Assembly: GCA_019635695.1 (NCBI GenBank)
Contig: JAHBYZ010000014.1
Coordinates: 24,716 to 88,715 of the forward strand
Origin: Rhizobiaceae bacterium
GTDB taxonomy: Bacteria > Pseudomonadota > Alphaproteobacteria > Rhizobiales > Rhizobiaceae
DNA: 64,000 nucleotides
Reading direction: 5' to 3'
Shown here in pieces: positions 35,995 to 45,180 of this stretch. Made by a program: the position numbers and the translations under genes. The stretch's first letter is position 1; each line of letters opens with the position of its first letter. The notes under the pieces were generated by a model. That model did not search any database and was not told where the DNA came from. It saw only the letters and a list, made by a program, of their open reading frames with translations.

Positions 35995-37122
35995 TTAGTT
36001 GAGGATGCCCTGTTCCCGCAGGGACGCGATCGTTGCAGCGTCGAAGCCTGCGCCGGCAAGTATCTCGTCTGCGTCCTCCCCCGGAGCACGCGGCGCCGCG
36101 GGCCGCGCCGGCTGGCTGCGGCTGAAGCGCGGGGCAGGCGACGCCTGGCTCACGCCGTCGCGTTCGAAGAACGTCTCGCGCGCCGCAAGATGCGGGTGTC
36201 GCGGCGCTTCCGACCAGTCGAGAACCGGCGTGGCGCAGGCGTCGCTGCCCTCGAACAATGAGGCCCATTCGTCGCGCGTCTTCGTGCGGAAAAGGTCGCC
36301 CATGGCGGTGTGGTGCCCGCGCCAGTTGGCGACGTCATACTGCGCCGCGGCGACTTCCGCGGGAAGGCCGGCGCGCTTGCACAGCTCGGCAAAGAACTGC
36401 GGCTCCAGCGGACCCACCGCGATGAAGCGGCCATCCGCGCATTCGTAGGTGCGGTAGAACGGCGCGCCGCCATCAAGCAGGTTCGATCCGCGCCTGTCGG
36501 TCCATTTGCCAGTCGCTCGAAACCCGTGGACGAGTGCCATCAGCGCGGGCACGCCATCGACCATCGCCGCATCGACAATCTGTCCGCGTCCCGACGTCTG
36601 CCGCTCCCAGAGGGCCGCCATGATGCCGAACAGCAGGAACATTGTGCCGCCGCCATAGTCGGCGACCGCGTTCAGCGGCGGCGGCGGCGGTTCGCTGGGT
36701 CTGCCGATGGCGTGGAGAACCCCCGTCAGCCCGAGATAGTTGATGTCGTGCCCGGCCATTGCGGCCATCGGACCGGTCTGGCCCCAGCCCGTCATGCGCG
36801 CGTAAACAAGTCCCGGGTTCCGGCCGCAGCAGGGTTCCGGCCCGAGACCGAGCCGCTCCATCACGCCCGGACGGAAGCCTTCGATGAGGACGTCGGCGCT
36901 AGCGACCAGTTCGAGCGCGACCGCGACCGCCTGCGGCTTCTTCAGGTCGAGCGCGATGGAGCGTTTGCCGCGGCTGTTGATGTCGGCGGGATTCGCCTTG
37001 CCGGAACGGCGCGCAATCACCGTCACCCCGGCGCCGAGATCGGCAAGCAACTGCCCGGCAAGCGGAGACGGGCCGATCCCGGCCATCTCCACGACCTTCA
37101 GCCCGGCGAGCGGCCCGCTCAT
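35995..37122 (-). CDS. Alpha-methylacyl-CoA racemase, CaiB/BaiF family
   Basis: A 375-residue CoA-transferase-fold enzyme. The N-terminus VVEMAGIGPSPLAGQLLADLGA, ARMTGWGQTGPMAAMAGHDINYL with the catalytic His, the Asp in VADYGGG, and LDGGAPFYRTYECADGRFIAVGPLEPQFF match alpha-methylacyl-CoA racemases rather than transferases. It would epimerise 2-methyl-branched acyl-CoAs so that beta-oxidation can proceed. The ATG at 37122 gives the standard start. It is upstream of and cotranscribed with the enoyl-CoA hydratase (18-base gap), forming a two-gene acyl-CoA unit convergent with the TRAP operon. Confidence 0.88.
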   Translation of the reverse strand: MSGPLAGLKVVEMAGIGPSPLAGQLLADLGAGVTVIARRSGKANPADINSRGKRSIALDLKKPQAVAVALELVASADVLIEGFRPGVMERLGLGPEPCCGRNPGLVYARMTGWGQTGPMAAMAGHDINYLGLTGVLHAIGRPSEPPPPPLNAVADYGGGTMFLLFGIMAALWERQTSGRGQIVDAAMVDGVPALMALVHGFRATGKWTDRRGSNLLDGGAPFYRTYECADGRFIAVGPLEPQFFAELCKRAGLPAEVAAAQYDVANWRGHHTAMGDLFRTKTRDEWASLFEGSDACATPVLDWSEAPRHPHLAARETFFERDGVSQASPAPRFSRSQPARPAAPRAPGEDADEILAGAGFDAATIASLREQGILN

Positions 37123-37380
37123 GCGGCCATACCCCGCTTTTGCGGCCGCTGAAGGGCAAGGACCACAGCGTCCTCGTGCCGTGCCGCGTCGGCAGTCGCC
37201 GTGGGTGCCTTGTCGTCGAAATCGGGCAGCATATCTTCGTCCATGGACCTGCCGAACACGCGCGGGTGACGAAGTGCGGCTGACGTTCACGATTGCGGAG
37301 ATATAGCCGATCCGGTTCACGCAGTCACAGGCCTTCGGCAGCATGCCTGTGCTCACCGCTGCCGCCGGCCCGGATGACGG

Positions 37381-38109
37381 CTATTCGGTCATCGTCTCGA
37401 GGTCGGCCACGGTCCACATGAAGCCGTGCGGCGAACGCGCCACCCGCTCCAGCCGGTCAAATACGGAAGCCGAGGGCAGCTTGTCGCCCTGCAGTTCCGG
37501 CGGCACCTTCCAGCCGGGGTCGACGCCGTCCATGTTGGGCAGTTCGTGGGCGATGCCCTTGTGGCAGTCGATGCAGGTCGCCTGTCCCGACAGCAGGAAG
37601 CGCGTGTGAATCTCCGCCGCGCGCGGCGCCTGCCGCGACAGGTCCATGGCCACCGACGAGTGACAGTTGCGGCATTCGAGGCTGTCATTGGCCTTCAGCC
37701 GCGCCCATTCGTGCTGTGCGAGCTCCAGCCGCTTCTCCAGGAATTTCTGGCGCGTGTTGATGGTGCCGAAGATCTTGCCCCACACCTCCTTGGAGGCCTG
37801 CATCTTGCGTGCGATCTTGTCAGTCCATTCATGCGGCACGTGGCAGTCGGGGCACGACGCCCGCACGCCCGAGCGGTTGGAGAAGTGGATGGTGCGCGAC
37901 AGCTCCTCGTAGACGTTGTTCTCCATCTCGTGGCACGACGTGCAGAAGGCCTCGGTGTTGGTGACCTCCAGCGCCGTGTTGAACGCGCCCCAGAAGATGA
38001 CGCCGCCGAGGAAGCCGCCCAGCGTCAGGAAGCCGAGGCCAAGCGTGGCCGAAGGCGTCGCCACGATGCCCCAGGCCCACAGCACCACCGCCTTGACGAA
38101 CCGCCACAT
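37381..38109 (-). CDS. napC: Cytochrome c-type protein NapC
   Basis: A 242-residue NapC/NirT quinol dehydrogenase. One N-terminal membrane helix (about residues 18-45) anchors a periplasmic domain with four haem motifs: CTSCH (56-60), CPDCH (86-90), CRNCH (146-150) and CIDCH (179-183). It takes electrons from ubiquinol and passes them to NapB and NapA. It is the last gene of napEDABC and its ATG directly follows the napB stop (TAG then ATG). Length and haem number are normal. Confidence 0.95.
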   Translation of the reverse strand: MWRFVKAVVLWAWGIVATPSATLGLGFLTLGGFLGGVIFWGAFNTALEVTNTEAFCTSCHEMENNVYEELSRTIHFSNRSGVRASCPDCHVPHEWTDKIARKMQASKEVWGKIFGTINTRQKFLEKRLELAQHEWARLKANDSLECRNCHSSVAMDLSRQAPRAAEIHTRFLLSGQATCIDCHKGIAHELPNMDGVDPGWKVPPELQGDKLPSASVFDRLERVARSPHGFMWTVADLETMTE

Positions 38110-38607
38110 CTATTCGTCCCCGGCGTGGCCGACGCCGAGCTCGCTCATGTCGACGAAACTGTTGCCGACAAGCGGCGGCGTATCGGCCTGCGGTACATGG
38201 CACGCCGTGCAGAAATAGCGGCGCGGCGTCACGTCGGCGAGCATCTGGCCCTGTCGGTCCATGTAGTGGGTGACGCTGATCATCGGCGCGCCCGACCCTT
38301 CGGTGAACTCGCGCTTGTGGCAGGACATGCAGCGGTTGGTGTTGACCGACAGCTGGTAGCCCTCGATCGAGTGCGGGATCACCGGCGGCTGCTCGGGATA
38401 GGCGCGCATGCGGCGCACGTCGTCGACGATCCAGCGCGGGATCGGCGGCGCGGGTATCGTCTCCATCGGGTCGTCCGCGCCGGTCAGCGGCGGCACGATC
38501 GCGGCCGTCATCTGCGCAAGCGCTGCGGTGCCCAAGGCTGCGAGCAGCCCGGCGGCGAGGAGGACGCGCGCGCGGCGCGTCAGGCGAGAACGACCTTGAC
38601 CGCGCAT
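38110..38607 (-). CDS. napB: Periplasmic nitrate reductase small subunit NapB
   Basis: A 165-residue dihaem cytochrome c with a Sec signal peptide ([21 protein letters not shown], cut near residue 31) and haem motifs CMSCH (93-97) and CTACH (133-137). It passes electrons from NapC to NapA in the periplasm. The chosen ATG at 38607 makes it overlap the napA 3' end by 28 bases; it is the only start that gives a full signal peptide. A much longer reading extends through napA and is rejected. Confidence 0.93.
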   Translation of the reverse strand: MRGQGRSRLTRRARVLLAAGLLAALGTAALAQMTAAIVPPLTGADDPMETIPAPPIPRWIVDDVRRMRAYPEQPPVIPHSIEGYQLSVNTNRCMSCHKREFTEGSGAPMISVTHYMDRQGQMLADVTPRRYFCTACHVPQADTPPLVGNSFVDMSELGVGHAGDE

Positions 38608-41081
38608 TTCTTGAAATCCGTCTGCTTGGAGATGGGGTCGGTGGCGTCGAGAGTGACCTTGTTGATGAGCCGGCTGGCGTCGAACCACGGCACGAACACC
38701 ACGCCGCGCGGCATGCGGTTGCGCCCGCGTGTCTCGACCCGCACGCGGATCTCGCCGCGTCGCGACACCACGCGCACCTCCGCGCCCTGGTTGATGCCGC
38801 GCCGCCGCGCATCGTCGGCGTTCATGAAGCACACCGCGCCGGGAAACGCCTTGTACAGCTCCGGCACGCGCATGGTCATCGAGCCGGAATGCCAGTGCTC
38901 CAGCACGCGGCCGGTCACCAGCCACACGTCGTATTCCTCGTCGGGGCTTTCAGCCGGCGGCTCGTAGGGCACGGCGAGGATGACGGCGCGGCCGTCCGGC
39001 CTGCCGTAGAATTTCACCCCTTCGCCGGGCTTCACATAGGGGTCCAGCCCCTCGCGGTAGCGCCACTTGGTCTCCTGCCCGTTTACCACCGGCCAGCGCA
39101 GGCCGCGCACTTCGTGGTAGGTGTCGTAGGGTGCCAGGTCGTGGCCGTGGCCGCGCCCGAACTCGGCATATTCCTCGAACAGGCCCTTCTGCAGGTAGAA
39201 GCCGTACTCCTTCGATTCGCGGTTCTCGTATTCGGGGTTAAGTTCGGAAACCGGGAAGGCATCGACCTTGCCGTTCCTGAACAGCACGTCGAACAGCGAC
39301 TTGCCCTTGTAATCCGGGTTGGCGGCCAGAAGCTCGGCCGGCCACACCTCGTCGGTGGTGAAGCGCTTCGAGAATTCGGCGAGCTGCCACAGATCCGAGC
39401 GCGCCTCGCCCGGCGCGTTCACCAGCTGGTGCCACACATGGGTGCGCCGCTCGGCATTGCCGTAGGCGCCTTCCTTCTCCACCCACATGGCGGCCGGCAG
39501 GATCACGTCGGCCGACAGCGCCGTCACGGTCGGATAGGCGTCCGATACCACGACGAAATTGTCCGGGTTGCGGTAGCCGGGATACGTCTCGTTGGAGTTG
39601 TTGGGCGCGGCCTGCATGTTGTTGTTGACCTGCACCCAGTAGAAGTTGAGCAGGCCGTCATGCAGCATCCGGTCCTGCTGCACCGCGTGGAAGCCTGGCT
39701 TCTCCGGCAGCAGGCCATGCGGCAGCTTCCAGATTTCCTCCGCGTGCGCGCGGTGCTCCGGATTGGTCACCACCATGTCGGCCGGCAGCCGGTGGGCGAA
39801 GGTGCCGACCTCGCGCGCAGTGCCGCACGCCGACGGCTGGCCGGTCAGCGAGAACGGGCTGTTGCCCGGCTCCGATATCTTCCCGGTCAGAAGGTGGATG
39901 TTGTAGACCATCTGGTTGGCCCACACGCCGCGCACGTGCTGGTTGAAGCCCATGGTCCACAGCGACATCACCTTCACGTCGGGCCGCGCGTAGAGTTCAG
40001 CCAGTTCCTCGAGGAAGCCCGGCTCGACGCCGGACAGCTCCGACACCTTCTCCAGCGTGTAGTCGGCCACCAGCGCCCTGAACGCCGCGAAGTCGATCGG
40101 CTCCATCTTGCCGGCTTCGGCGGCGCCGGTGGCGGCCATCTCCAGCGGGTTGTCGGGCCGCAGCCCGTAGCCGATGTCGGTCTGGCCCCGCATGAACACG
40201 GCATGGTCGCGCACGAACGCCTCGTTGACGCGGCCGGTTTCGATAATGTGGCGGGCGATGTAGTTGAGGATGGCGAGATCCGTGCCCGGCTTGAACACGA
40301 TCGGGATGTCGGCCAGGTCCATCGAGCGGTGCGTGAAGGTCGACAGCACCGCGCATTTCACATGCGGATGGCCGAGCCGCCGGTCCGCCACCCGCGTCCA
40401 CAGGATCGGGTGCATCTCCGCCATGTTCGAGCCCCACAGCACGAAGGCGTCGGCATGCTCGAAATCGTCGTAGCAGCCCATCGGCTCGTCCATGCCGAAG
40501 CTGCGCATGAAGGCGTAGGCGGCCGAGGCCATGCAGTGGCGGGCGTTGGGGTCGAGGTTGTTGGAGCGGAAGCCGGCGCGCAGCAGCTTGGTCGCGGCAT
40601 AGCCCTCGAAGATGGTCCACTGGCCGGAGCCGAACATGCCGACCGCTTCCGGACCCTTCTCGCGCAGCACCCGCTTGCATTGCTGCGCCATCACGTCGAA
40701 GGCCTCGTCCCACGAAACCGGCTCGAACTCGCCGTCCTTGTCGTAGACGCCGCCCGCCTTGCGCATCAGCGGCGTAGTCAGCCGGTCCTGCCCGTACATG
40801 ATCTTGGACAGGAAATAGCCCTTAACGCAGTTGAGGCCGCGGTTGACCTCGGCCTGCATGTCGCCATGCGTGGCCACCACATGGCCGTCCTTGACGCCGA
40901 CCATGACGCCGCAGCCGGTGCCGCAGAAGCGGCAGGGCGCCTTCGACCACTTGATCTCCAGCGCGTCGACGCCGCCGGGAACCGGCTGCGCCGCCGCCGG
41001 CAACGCGATGCCCGCCGATGCGGCGGCGAGCGCCGCCGCATGGGCCTTCAGCAGGTCGCGCCGGTTGATCGCCGCCGTCAT
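38580..41081 (-). CDS. napA: Periplasmic nitrate reductase catalytic subunit NapA
   Basis: An 833-residue molybdoenzyme that reduces nitrate to nitrite in the periplasm. It begins with a twin-arginine signal ([17 protein letters not shown]), then the 4Fe-4S site (Cys50, 53, 57 and 85 with the conserved Lys after it in CVKGYF) and the bis-MGD domain with the molybdenum ligand Cys183 in [13 protein letters not shown]. The C-terminal molydopterin-binding domain is intact. Length matches rhizobial NapA. It lies between napD and napB and overlaps napD by 4 bases. Confidence 0.96.
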   Translation of the reverse strand: MTAAINRRDLLKAHAAALAAASAGIALPAAAQPVPGGVDALEIKWSKAPCRFCGTGCGVMVGVKDGHVVATHGDMQAEVNRGLNCVKGYFLSKIMYGQDRLTTPLMRKAGGVYDKDGEFEPVSWDEAFDVMAQQCKRVLREKGPEAVGMFGSGQWTIFEGYAATKLLRAGFRSNNLDPNARHCMASAAYAFMRSFGMDEPMGCYDDFEHADAFVLWGSNMAEMHPILWTRVADRRLGHPHVKCAVLSTFTHRSMDLADIPIVFKPGTDLAILNYIARHIIETGRVNEAFVRDHAVFMRGQTDIGYGLRPDNPLEMAATGAAEAGKMEPIDFAAFRALVADYTLEKVSELSGVEPGFLEELAELYARPDVKVMSLWTMGFNQHVRGVWANQMVYNIHLLTGKISEPGNSPFSLTGQPSACGTAREVGTFAHRLPADMVVTNPEHRAHAEEIWKLPHGLLPEKPGFHAVQQDRMLHDGLLNFYWVQVNNNMQAAPNNSNETYPGYRNPDNFVVVSDAYPTVTALSADVILPAAMWVEKEGAYGNAERRTHVWHQLVNAPGEARSDLWQLAEFSKRFTTDEVWPAELLAANPDYKGKSLFDVLFRNGKVDAFPVSELNPEYENRESKEYGFYLQKGLFEEYAEFGRGHGHDLAPYDTYHEVRGLRWPVVNGQETKWRYREGLDPYVKPGEGVKFYGRPDGRAVILAVPYEPPAESPDEEYDVWLVTGRVLEHWHSGSMTMRVPELYKAFPGAVCFMNADDARRRGINQGAEVRVVSRRGEIRVRVETRGRNRMPRGVVFVPWFDASRLINKVTLDATDPISKQTDFKKCAVKVVLA

Positions 41082-41383
41082 GGGCGCAGCTCCTCTTCCT
41101 TCTCGATGTGCTCGAACACCATGTTGGCCGAGATCACGCCCTCAATGAGCGACATGCGCGTCAGCGTCTCGCCGAGGAAGCCGCTGGTCGGCCCCTCGAT
41201 GGTGACGACGATGCGGCTCGCCTCGGAGGCATGAATCTCGACACCGGGCATCGCGGCGAGCTCGCGGCCGACCGCCTCGCGCCGCGCCGGCAGCGCGGCG
41301 ACCACTGCGCTCGATATGTGATGCCGGCCTGGCGCCGAACCCGTCAGCAAAGCGCGGCGGGTCAAGGTCGATTTCGCGGACAT
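41078..41383 (-). CDS. napD: Nap chaperone NapD
   Basis: A 101-residue NapD protein, the cytoplasmic chaperone that binds the twin-arginine signal of NapA and holds back export until the cofactor is in place. The ferredoxin-like core is [21 protein letters not shown], then [20 protein letters not shown] and [19 protein letters not shown]. coli NapD is about 87 residues; here the first 18 residues ([15 protein letters not shown]) are extra and themselves look like a twin-arginine motif. The ATG of napA overlaps its stop by 4 bases. Confidence 0.9.
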   Translation of the reverse strand: MSAKSTLTRRALLTGSAPGRHHISSAVVAALPARREAVGRELAAMPGVEIHASEASRIVVTIEGPTSGFLGETLTRMSLIEGVISANMVFEHIEKEEELRP

Positions 41384-41387
41384 GATG

Positions 41388-41582
41388 TCAGCCTCCCGGA
41401 GGCCCGGGCGGGCCGTAGACGATCTGGTACATCCACACGATGAAGCCGTAGCCGCCGACCACGCCCACGGCGACGACTGGCCAGATGCCGAAGGCGAGCA
41501 CGAGAAAGGCGAGCAGTTCCCTGCGCCTGGCCTTCCTGAAACCGGCGGGTGCCGCGTCCGCCTGTGGGCTGTCCTGGGTCAT
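41388..41582 (-). CDS. napE: Nap operon membrane protein NapE
   Basis: A 64-residue protein with one membrane helix (about residues 23-48, LLAFLVLAFGIWPVVAVGVVGGYGF) and the ending IVWMYQIVYGPPGPPG, which is typical of NapE. Its role is not settled; it may interact with the Nap complex or the TorE/NapE family of small subunits. It is the first gene of napEDABC, 4 bases before napD. The 91 bases upstream show no TTG-N8-CAA site. Confidence 0.88.
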   Translation of the reverse strand: MTQDSPQADAAPAGFRKARRRELLAFLVLAFGIWPVVAVGVVGGYGFIVWMYQIVYGPPGPPGG

Positions 41583-41673
41583 GACCTCCTCATGGGCCTT
41601 GGACAGAACGCTTCACGCTCCCGGGAAGCTCATACGGAGCCTACAGGCCTAAGTGGAATTTTCAATGCCTGAT

Positions 41674-42930
41674 TTATGCGTCGGCACGCCGGCCCCACAG
41701 GATCGGTGCATAGCGAACGGCGAACAGCAGGAACGCCCCGCTCCACAGCGCGCCGCCGGCCGCCAGCGTGGCGAGATACCACTCACCGGCGAAGGGTGCG
41801 GCCACGCGCAGCGACGCGCCCAGCGTCACCAGCACGTAGACGGCCACCACCGCGCGGTCGGCCACGATGGCATGGCCGGTGTGACCGAAGCTGGCGCGCG
41901 TCATCACGGCCAGCGTCATGGTTCCAACGGCGCCGGCGGTCAGTGCATGGATGGCCCCGGAGGCTGGAATGCCGGGCAGCAGCGTCGACAGGCCGAGCAG
42001 GAGGAGCGCGACGCACAGCCAGCCATAGCCGGCATGCAGCACGACCACGATCGGCTCGGACACTGTTGCCAGTCCGCGCCAGCGCCCGAGCCGCAGCGCG
42101 AGCAGCACACCTGCCGCAAGAAGCGCGAAACCCGCGACCGGCGTTTCGGGGACTGTCAGCCATGCCAGCATCGCGCCCGCTGTCATGGCCAGCGCTGCCC
42201 TATCGAGTCGGTCGAAGGACGCCGGCAGCCCCGCCGCGCCGGTCCGCACCAGCCAGTTGCGCGTGAAGCTCGGCACGATGCGGCCGCCGATCAAGGCGAT
42301 CAGCATGGCAACGGTCGCCAGCGCCAGCCGCTGTCCCAGATCGTGCGGCAGCCAGCCGCCATTGGCGAGATGGTCGGCCGCGTTGGCGATCCCGAACAGC
42401 GTTATCATCGCCGCCACCGGGGCGTTGCGCCAGTTGCGGCCGGCGACAACCTCGCGCCAGATGGCAAACGCGAGCGTGGTGGGAAAAGCGAGGTCGAGCA
42501 CCATCGCCGCCCACGGAACAGGCAACAGCAGGCACGCCGCACGCCCGGCGAGCCAGAGCCCGACAAGCACCGCCAGTGGCCAGCCGCTGAGCGGCAGACG
42601 CCCCGTCCAGTTTGGCACCGCGGTCAGGACGAAGCCGGCGACCACCGCCGCAAGATAGCCGAACAGCATCTCGTGCGCGTGCCAGTGCATGCCGCCGAAC
42701 GGGCCGCCGATCTCAATGCCGCCGGCATAGGCCCACAGCCAAAGCGGTATGGCGAGGCCGGCATGCAGCGCGGCCAGGAAGAAGAATGGCCGGAAGCCGT
42801 AGTGCAGGATCGGCGGCATTGCGGCGATGCGGCCGCGGCCGTCGCGCTCGATATTGCCGGTCTTGCGCAGGTTGCGCAGCACCGAGCGGTCGATCGTAGC
42901 GGGAGCGGGCCTGCCGGGATGCGTCTCCAT
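41674..42930 (-). CDS. nnrS: NnrS family haem-copper membrane protein
   Basis: A 418-residue polytopic membrane protein with about twelve hydrophobic segments. NnrS landmarks are the FRPFFFLAALHAGLAIPLW start, GGMHWHAHEMLFGYLAAVVAGF with the conserved His residues, NWTGRLPL, and MTRASFGHTGH near the end. NnrS relieves nitric oxide stress and its gene is usually controlled by an NO-sensing Crp/Fnr regulator. Position between nap and nirK fits. It follows a small unknown gene after 2 bases and forms a unit with it. Confidence 0.9.
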   Translation of the reverse strand: METHPGRPAPATIDRSVLRNLRKTGNIERDGRGRIAAMPPILHYGFRPFFFLAALHAGLAIPLWLWAYAGGIEIGGPFGGMHWHAHEMLFGYLAAVVAGFVLTAVPNWTGRLPLSGWPLAVLVGLWLAGRAACLLLPVPWAAMVLDLAFPTTLAFAIWREVVAGRNWRNAPVAAMITLFGIANAADHLANGGWLPHDLGQRLALATVAMLIALIGGRIVPSFTRNWLVRTGAAGLPASFDRLDRAALAMTAGAMLAWLTVPETPVAGFALLAAGVLLALRLGRWRGLATVSEPIVVVLHAGYGWLCVALLLLGLSTLLPGIPASGAIHALTAGAVGTMTLAVMTRASFGHTGHAIVADRAVVAVYVLVTLGASLRVAAPFAGEWYLATLAAGGALWSGAFLLFAVRYAPILWGRRADA

Positions 42931-42932
42931 GG

Positions 42933-43310
42933 TCAGTGGCCTTGTCCAGCGCCGCGCCGCGCCGCCTCGGCGCCGAAATCCGCGAACTCGCCGAGATCGG
43001 CAAACAGCGACGCGATTTCACGGAACGCCGAGCGGTCCGGTTCGTCGGGCGTGAGCGTGTCGAGTTCGCCCAGCAGCACCAGCACGAGCACGATGGCGTC
43101 GCGCATCTTGCGTGCGTCGGCAAGGCCCCCGGCGCGCCGCGCCAGCTCCGCCTCCGCGCCGACACGGTCGAGCACTGCGTCGGCCCTCGCCTGGCAGCGG
43201 CAGTCGAGCCCCGCGTCCGCGATGCCCTTTCGCAGCCGGTCGACGACGCTGTCTCCGGTCTCAGCGGGGAACGCGGGGAGGGCATTCATGGCGGCGTGGC
43301 GCGGTCTCAT
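42933..43310 (-). CDS. Unknown protein between nirK and nnrS
   Basis: A protein of about 125 residues that I do not recognise. It has a Cys pair (DCRC, around residue 36-39), a helical middle with a hydrophobic stretch RDAIVLVLVLLGEL and an Asp/Glu-rich C-terminal half ending in a basic tail. No signal peptide is clear. The start is uncertain: ATG at 43310 is used, 43289 and 43388 are other options. It is 2 bases upstream of nnrS, so it is cotranslated with it, and it lies downstream of nirK with a hairpin between. The context suggests a role in nitrite or NO metabolism, but there is no direct evidence. Confidence 0.6.
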   Translation of the reverse strand: MRPRHAAMNALPAFPAETGDSVVDRLRKGIADAGLDCRCQARADAVLDRVGAEAELARRAGGLADARKMRDAIVLVLVLLGELDTLTPDEPDRSAFREIASLFADLGEFADFGAEAARRGAGQGH

Positions 43311-43393
43311 GGCTGGCTCTTCATTTCTCTGCGTTGGGAAGCGGCACGGATCGGGACGTTCCATCTCGTCGCCGCCTGCGCTTGCCATTGTGA

Positions 43394-43418
43394 GCGGCCC
43401 GGAGGTTTTCCGGGCCGC
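43394..43418 (-). terminator. Hairpin downstream of nirK
   Basis: A perfect 10-base-pair stem GCGGCCCGGA / TCCGGGCCGC with a 5-base loop lies 28-52 bases after the nirK stop on the minus strand. No T tract follows in that direction, so termination is plausible but not certain. It would separate nirK from the unknown gene and nnrS. Confidence 0.5.
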
Positions 43419-43445
43419 GTTTGCCCCGTGCTGGTTTCGGGGGCG

Positions 43446-44567
43446 TCAGTTTGTGGGGATTGGGCCTGGGGCCTCGACCTGCTTCATCAGGTCGTCGTTC
43501 CAGTCGCCCTCGACCAGGAAGTGCGCGGTGGCGCCCAGTTCCACCGCCTCGATGAGGTTGTGGTTGACGTAGGCATAGACGCCCGGCTGGCGGAACGTGT
43601 AGAGCGCCGCCCCCGCCGAGCCGCCGCGGATGAACCAGGTCTCCAGGTCCTTGGCGGGCGGGTTGGCGAACTTGCCCTCTTCCCAGACATGGTCGCCATG
43701 GCCGCCGATCAGGTGGGGCCGCGTGTCGCGGTTGGCCTGGCTGTGGACGATCAGCACCGTCTCGCCGACCTTGGCCTTCATGGCGTTGTCGCCGGTCAGC
43801 GAACCCCTGGCGCCGTTGAACACCACATGGGTCGGCACCAGTCCCTTCATCACCGCGAGCGTGTCGGCATAGCTGTCGCCGTGGCTCTCGTAGGTCTTGA
43901 AGTTGCCGTCCTCGTCGCGCGGGATGTAGAAGTCGTTCTCGCCGACATAGTAGACGCGGTCATAGGCGAGCGCCTTGCCCTTGCCGTCCTTCAGCCCGTC
44001 GCGCGGCAGCACCATGATGGTGCCGTGCATGCCCGACACCACATGCCAGGGGATCATCGGCCCCTCCGGCGCGCAGTGGTAGACGAAGGTGCCGGTGCGG
44101 GTCGCCTTGAAGCGCAGCTTCACCTGCTCGCCGGGGTTGATGAGGGTGAGTGCGCCGCCGCCCAGCGCGCCCGTGGCCGCGTGGAAGTCGATGTTGTGCG
44201 GCATCGAGTTGGCCTGCGGGTTGACCAGCGTCAGCTCGACATAGTCGCCCTCGTGCACGACCATCATCGGGCCGGGGATCGAGCCGTTGAAGGTCATGCC
44301 CTGCAGCACCGTGCCCTCGTCGTCGATGACGACCGGCTTCTCCTCGATCGGCATGGTGAACTCGACCACCTTCGGCCCGCCCTTGGCGACCTGCTCGTGC
44401 GCATGCACGTGCGGCGGCGCCACCAGCGTCACCTTCTCGCGCGGCAGCGCGGCGATCTCCGCCTCGCTCACCTGCGCGGCGGCCGCGGCCGCCACCTGCG
44501 GCAGGGTCGCGGCCACCGCACCGGCAGCCACCGCACCCAGAAGTGCCTCGCGACGCGTCAACATCAC
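43446..44567 (-). CDS. nirK: Copper-containing nitrite reductase NirK
   Basis: A 373-residue periplasmic enzyme that reduces nitrite to nitric oxide. It starts with a twin-arginine signal ([18 protein letters not shown]) and has two cupredoxin domains. Type 1 copper ligands are His124, Cys165, His175 and Met180; type 2 ligands are His129, His164 and His336 (in VNHNLIEA). The catalytic Asp127 and His285 (in PHLIGGHGD) are both present, so it should be active. It is a class I (blue/green) NirK by length. A TTTG-N8-CAAA site 60-75 bases upstream points to control by an FNR/NnrR-type regulator. No nirV is next to it. Confidence 0.96.
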   Translation of the reverse strand: MMLTRREALLGAVAAGAVAATLPQVAAAAAAQVSEAEIAALPREKVTLVAPPHVHAHEQVAKGGPKVVEFTMPIEEKPVVIDDEGTVLQGMTFNGSIPGPMMVVHEGDYVELTLVNPQANSMPHNIDFHAATGALGGGALTLINPGEQVKLRFKATRTGTFVYHCAPEGPMIPWHVVSGMHGTIMVLPRDGLKDGKGKALAYDRVYYVGENDFYIPRDEDGNFKTYESHGDSYADTLAVMKGLVPTHVVFNGARGSLTGDNAMKAKVGETVLIVHSQANRDTRPHLIGGHGDHVWEEGKFANPPAKDLETWFIRGGSAGAALYTFRQPGVYAYVNHNLIEAVELGATAHFLVEGDWNDDLMKQVEAPGPIPTN

Positions 44568-44602
44568 CCGTCTCCTTCTTCCATCGTTGATATGGAGAAG
44601 GA

Positions 44603-45066
44603 CTACGACACCACCCCAAGGCCGTCTTTGTTCCGCAGCAAACTCCCGCAGGTTTCCCGACGCGAAACGCTGGCCGCGCCGGTGACGCCGCGTGGTCGCA
44701 ACTCCGCATCGCAGTCATGTGCCTCGATATGCGCACGCATGCGGCAAAAAGCCGGCTCGCGAAGAGCCCGTACCGCCGCCGGTTCATGTCCGGCGCCGCT
44801 GCGGTTTCCAGCAGCAAACAGCGCTCGTGGTCCGCGAGCGTCTCCTTTTGCCGCGCAATCACCTGCCGGAGGAAATCTTCGCGCAAGCCGGCCCGACACC
44901 CGCCGATATGCGGTTTCGGGCGCGGGTTGAGCATTGCCGACGATCGCGTCGATGCAGCGATCCGGAACGTCGGGGGGCACCAGCCCCTCGCAAGCGGGCG
45001 GCAGCGGCGTGCGACGTCACCATTATCCGCTGCGACCGCGGCGGCTACGTCGAAGTCTCGAAATTC
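44603..45066 (-). pseudogene. Possible degraded ORF upstream of nirK
   Basis: No intact gene fits this stretch, but on the minus strand coding-like segments with strong G/C third positions follow each other in changing frames: FRDFDVAAAVAADNGDVARR, then PPDVPDRCIDAIVGNAQP, then FLRQVIARQKETLADHERC and last [17 protein letters not shown], which ends at a stop at 44603. Joining them would need at least three frameshifts. I do not recognise the family. It may be a decayed gene or chance codon bias in GC-rich DNA. The nirK regulatory site lies within its 3' end. Confidence 0.3.
44627..44642. promoter_or_regulatory. FNR/NnrR-type site upstream of nirK
   Basis: The inverted repeat TTTG-N8-CAAA (reading TTTGCTGCGGAACAAA toward nirK) is centred 67 bases before the nirK ATG. 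The TTG-N8-CAA core is the one used by the Crp/Fnr regulators of denitrification (NnrR, DNR, and related FNR forms). A centre at -41.5 would put the transcript start about 26 bases before the ATG, a normal leader. The repeat is seen; the regulator is inferred and not in the window. Confidence 0.65.
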
Positions 45067-45075
45067 TGAACGCAG

Positions 45076-45102
45076 GCGCGGGCCGGGCCGTTCGGCCCGC
45101 GC
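45076..45102. terminator. GC-rich hairpin after the demethylase gene
   Basis: A perfect 9-base-pair stem GCGCGGGCC / GGCCCGCGC with a 9-base loop lies 79-105 bases beyond the 3' end of the minus-strand demethylase gene. The T-rich tract (ATCTTCTCTC) is on the plus-strand side only, so the direction of action is unclear. Confidence 0.35.
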
Positions 45103-45180
45103 ATCTTCTCTCGTGTCATGCGACCGGGTTGGACCAGCGGCGCCGGGCAATCTCGCGGGGATAGTTGGTCAAGCGTACAA

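Noticed and set aside
37426..38967. Plus-strand open frame across napC, napB and napA, and similar long ones at 38889-41234, 41653-43572 and 42936-44930
   Set aside because: All are antisense to well-recognised nap, nnrS and nirK genes and carry no domain signature.
41583..41673. FNR/NnrR site upstream of napE
   Set aside because: The TTG-N8-CAA core was looked for on both strands of the gap and not found.
44692..45069. Plus-strand ORF upstream of nirK as a gene
   Set aside because: No family features, no ribosome site and weaker codon character than the opposite strand, where a frame-switching remnant seems more likely.
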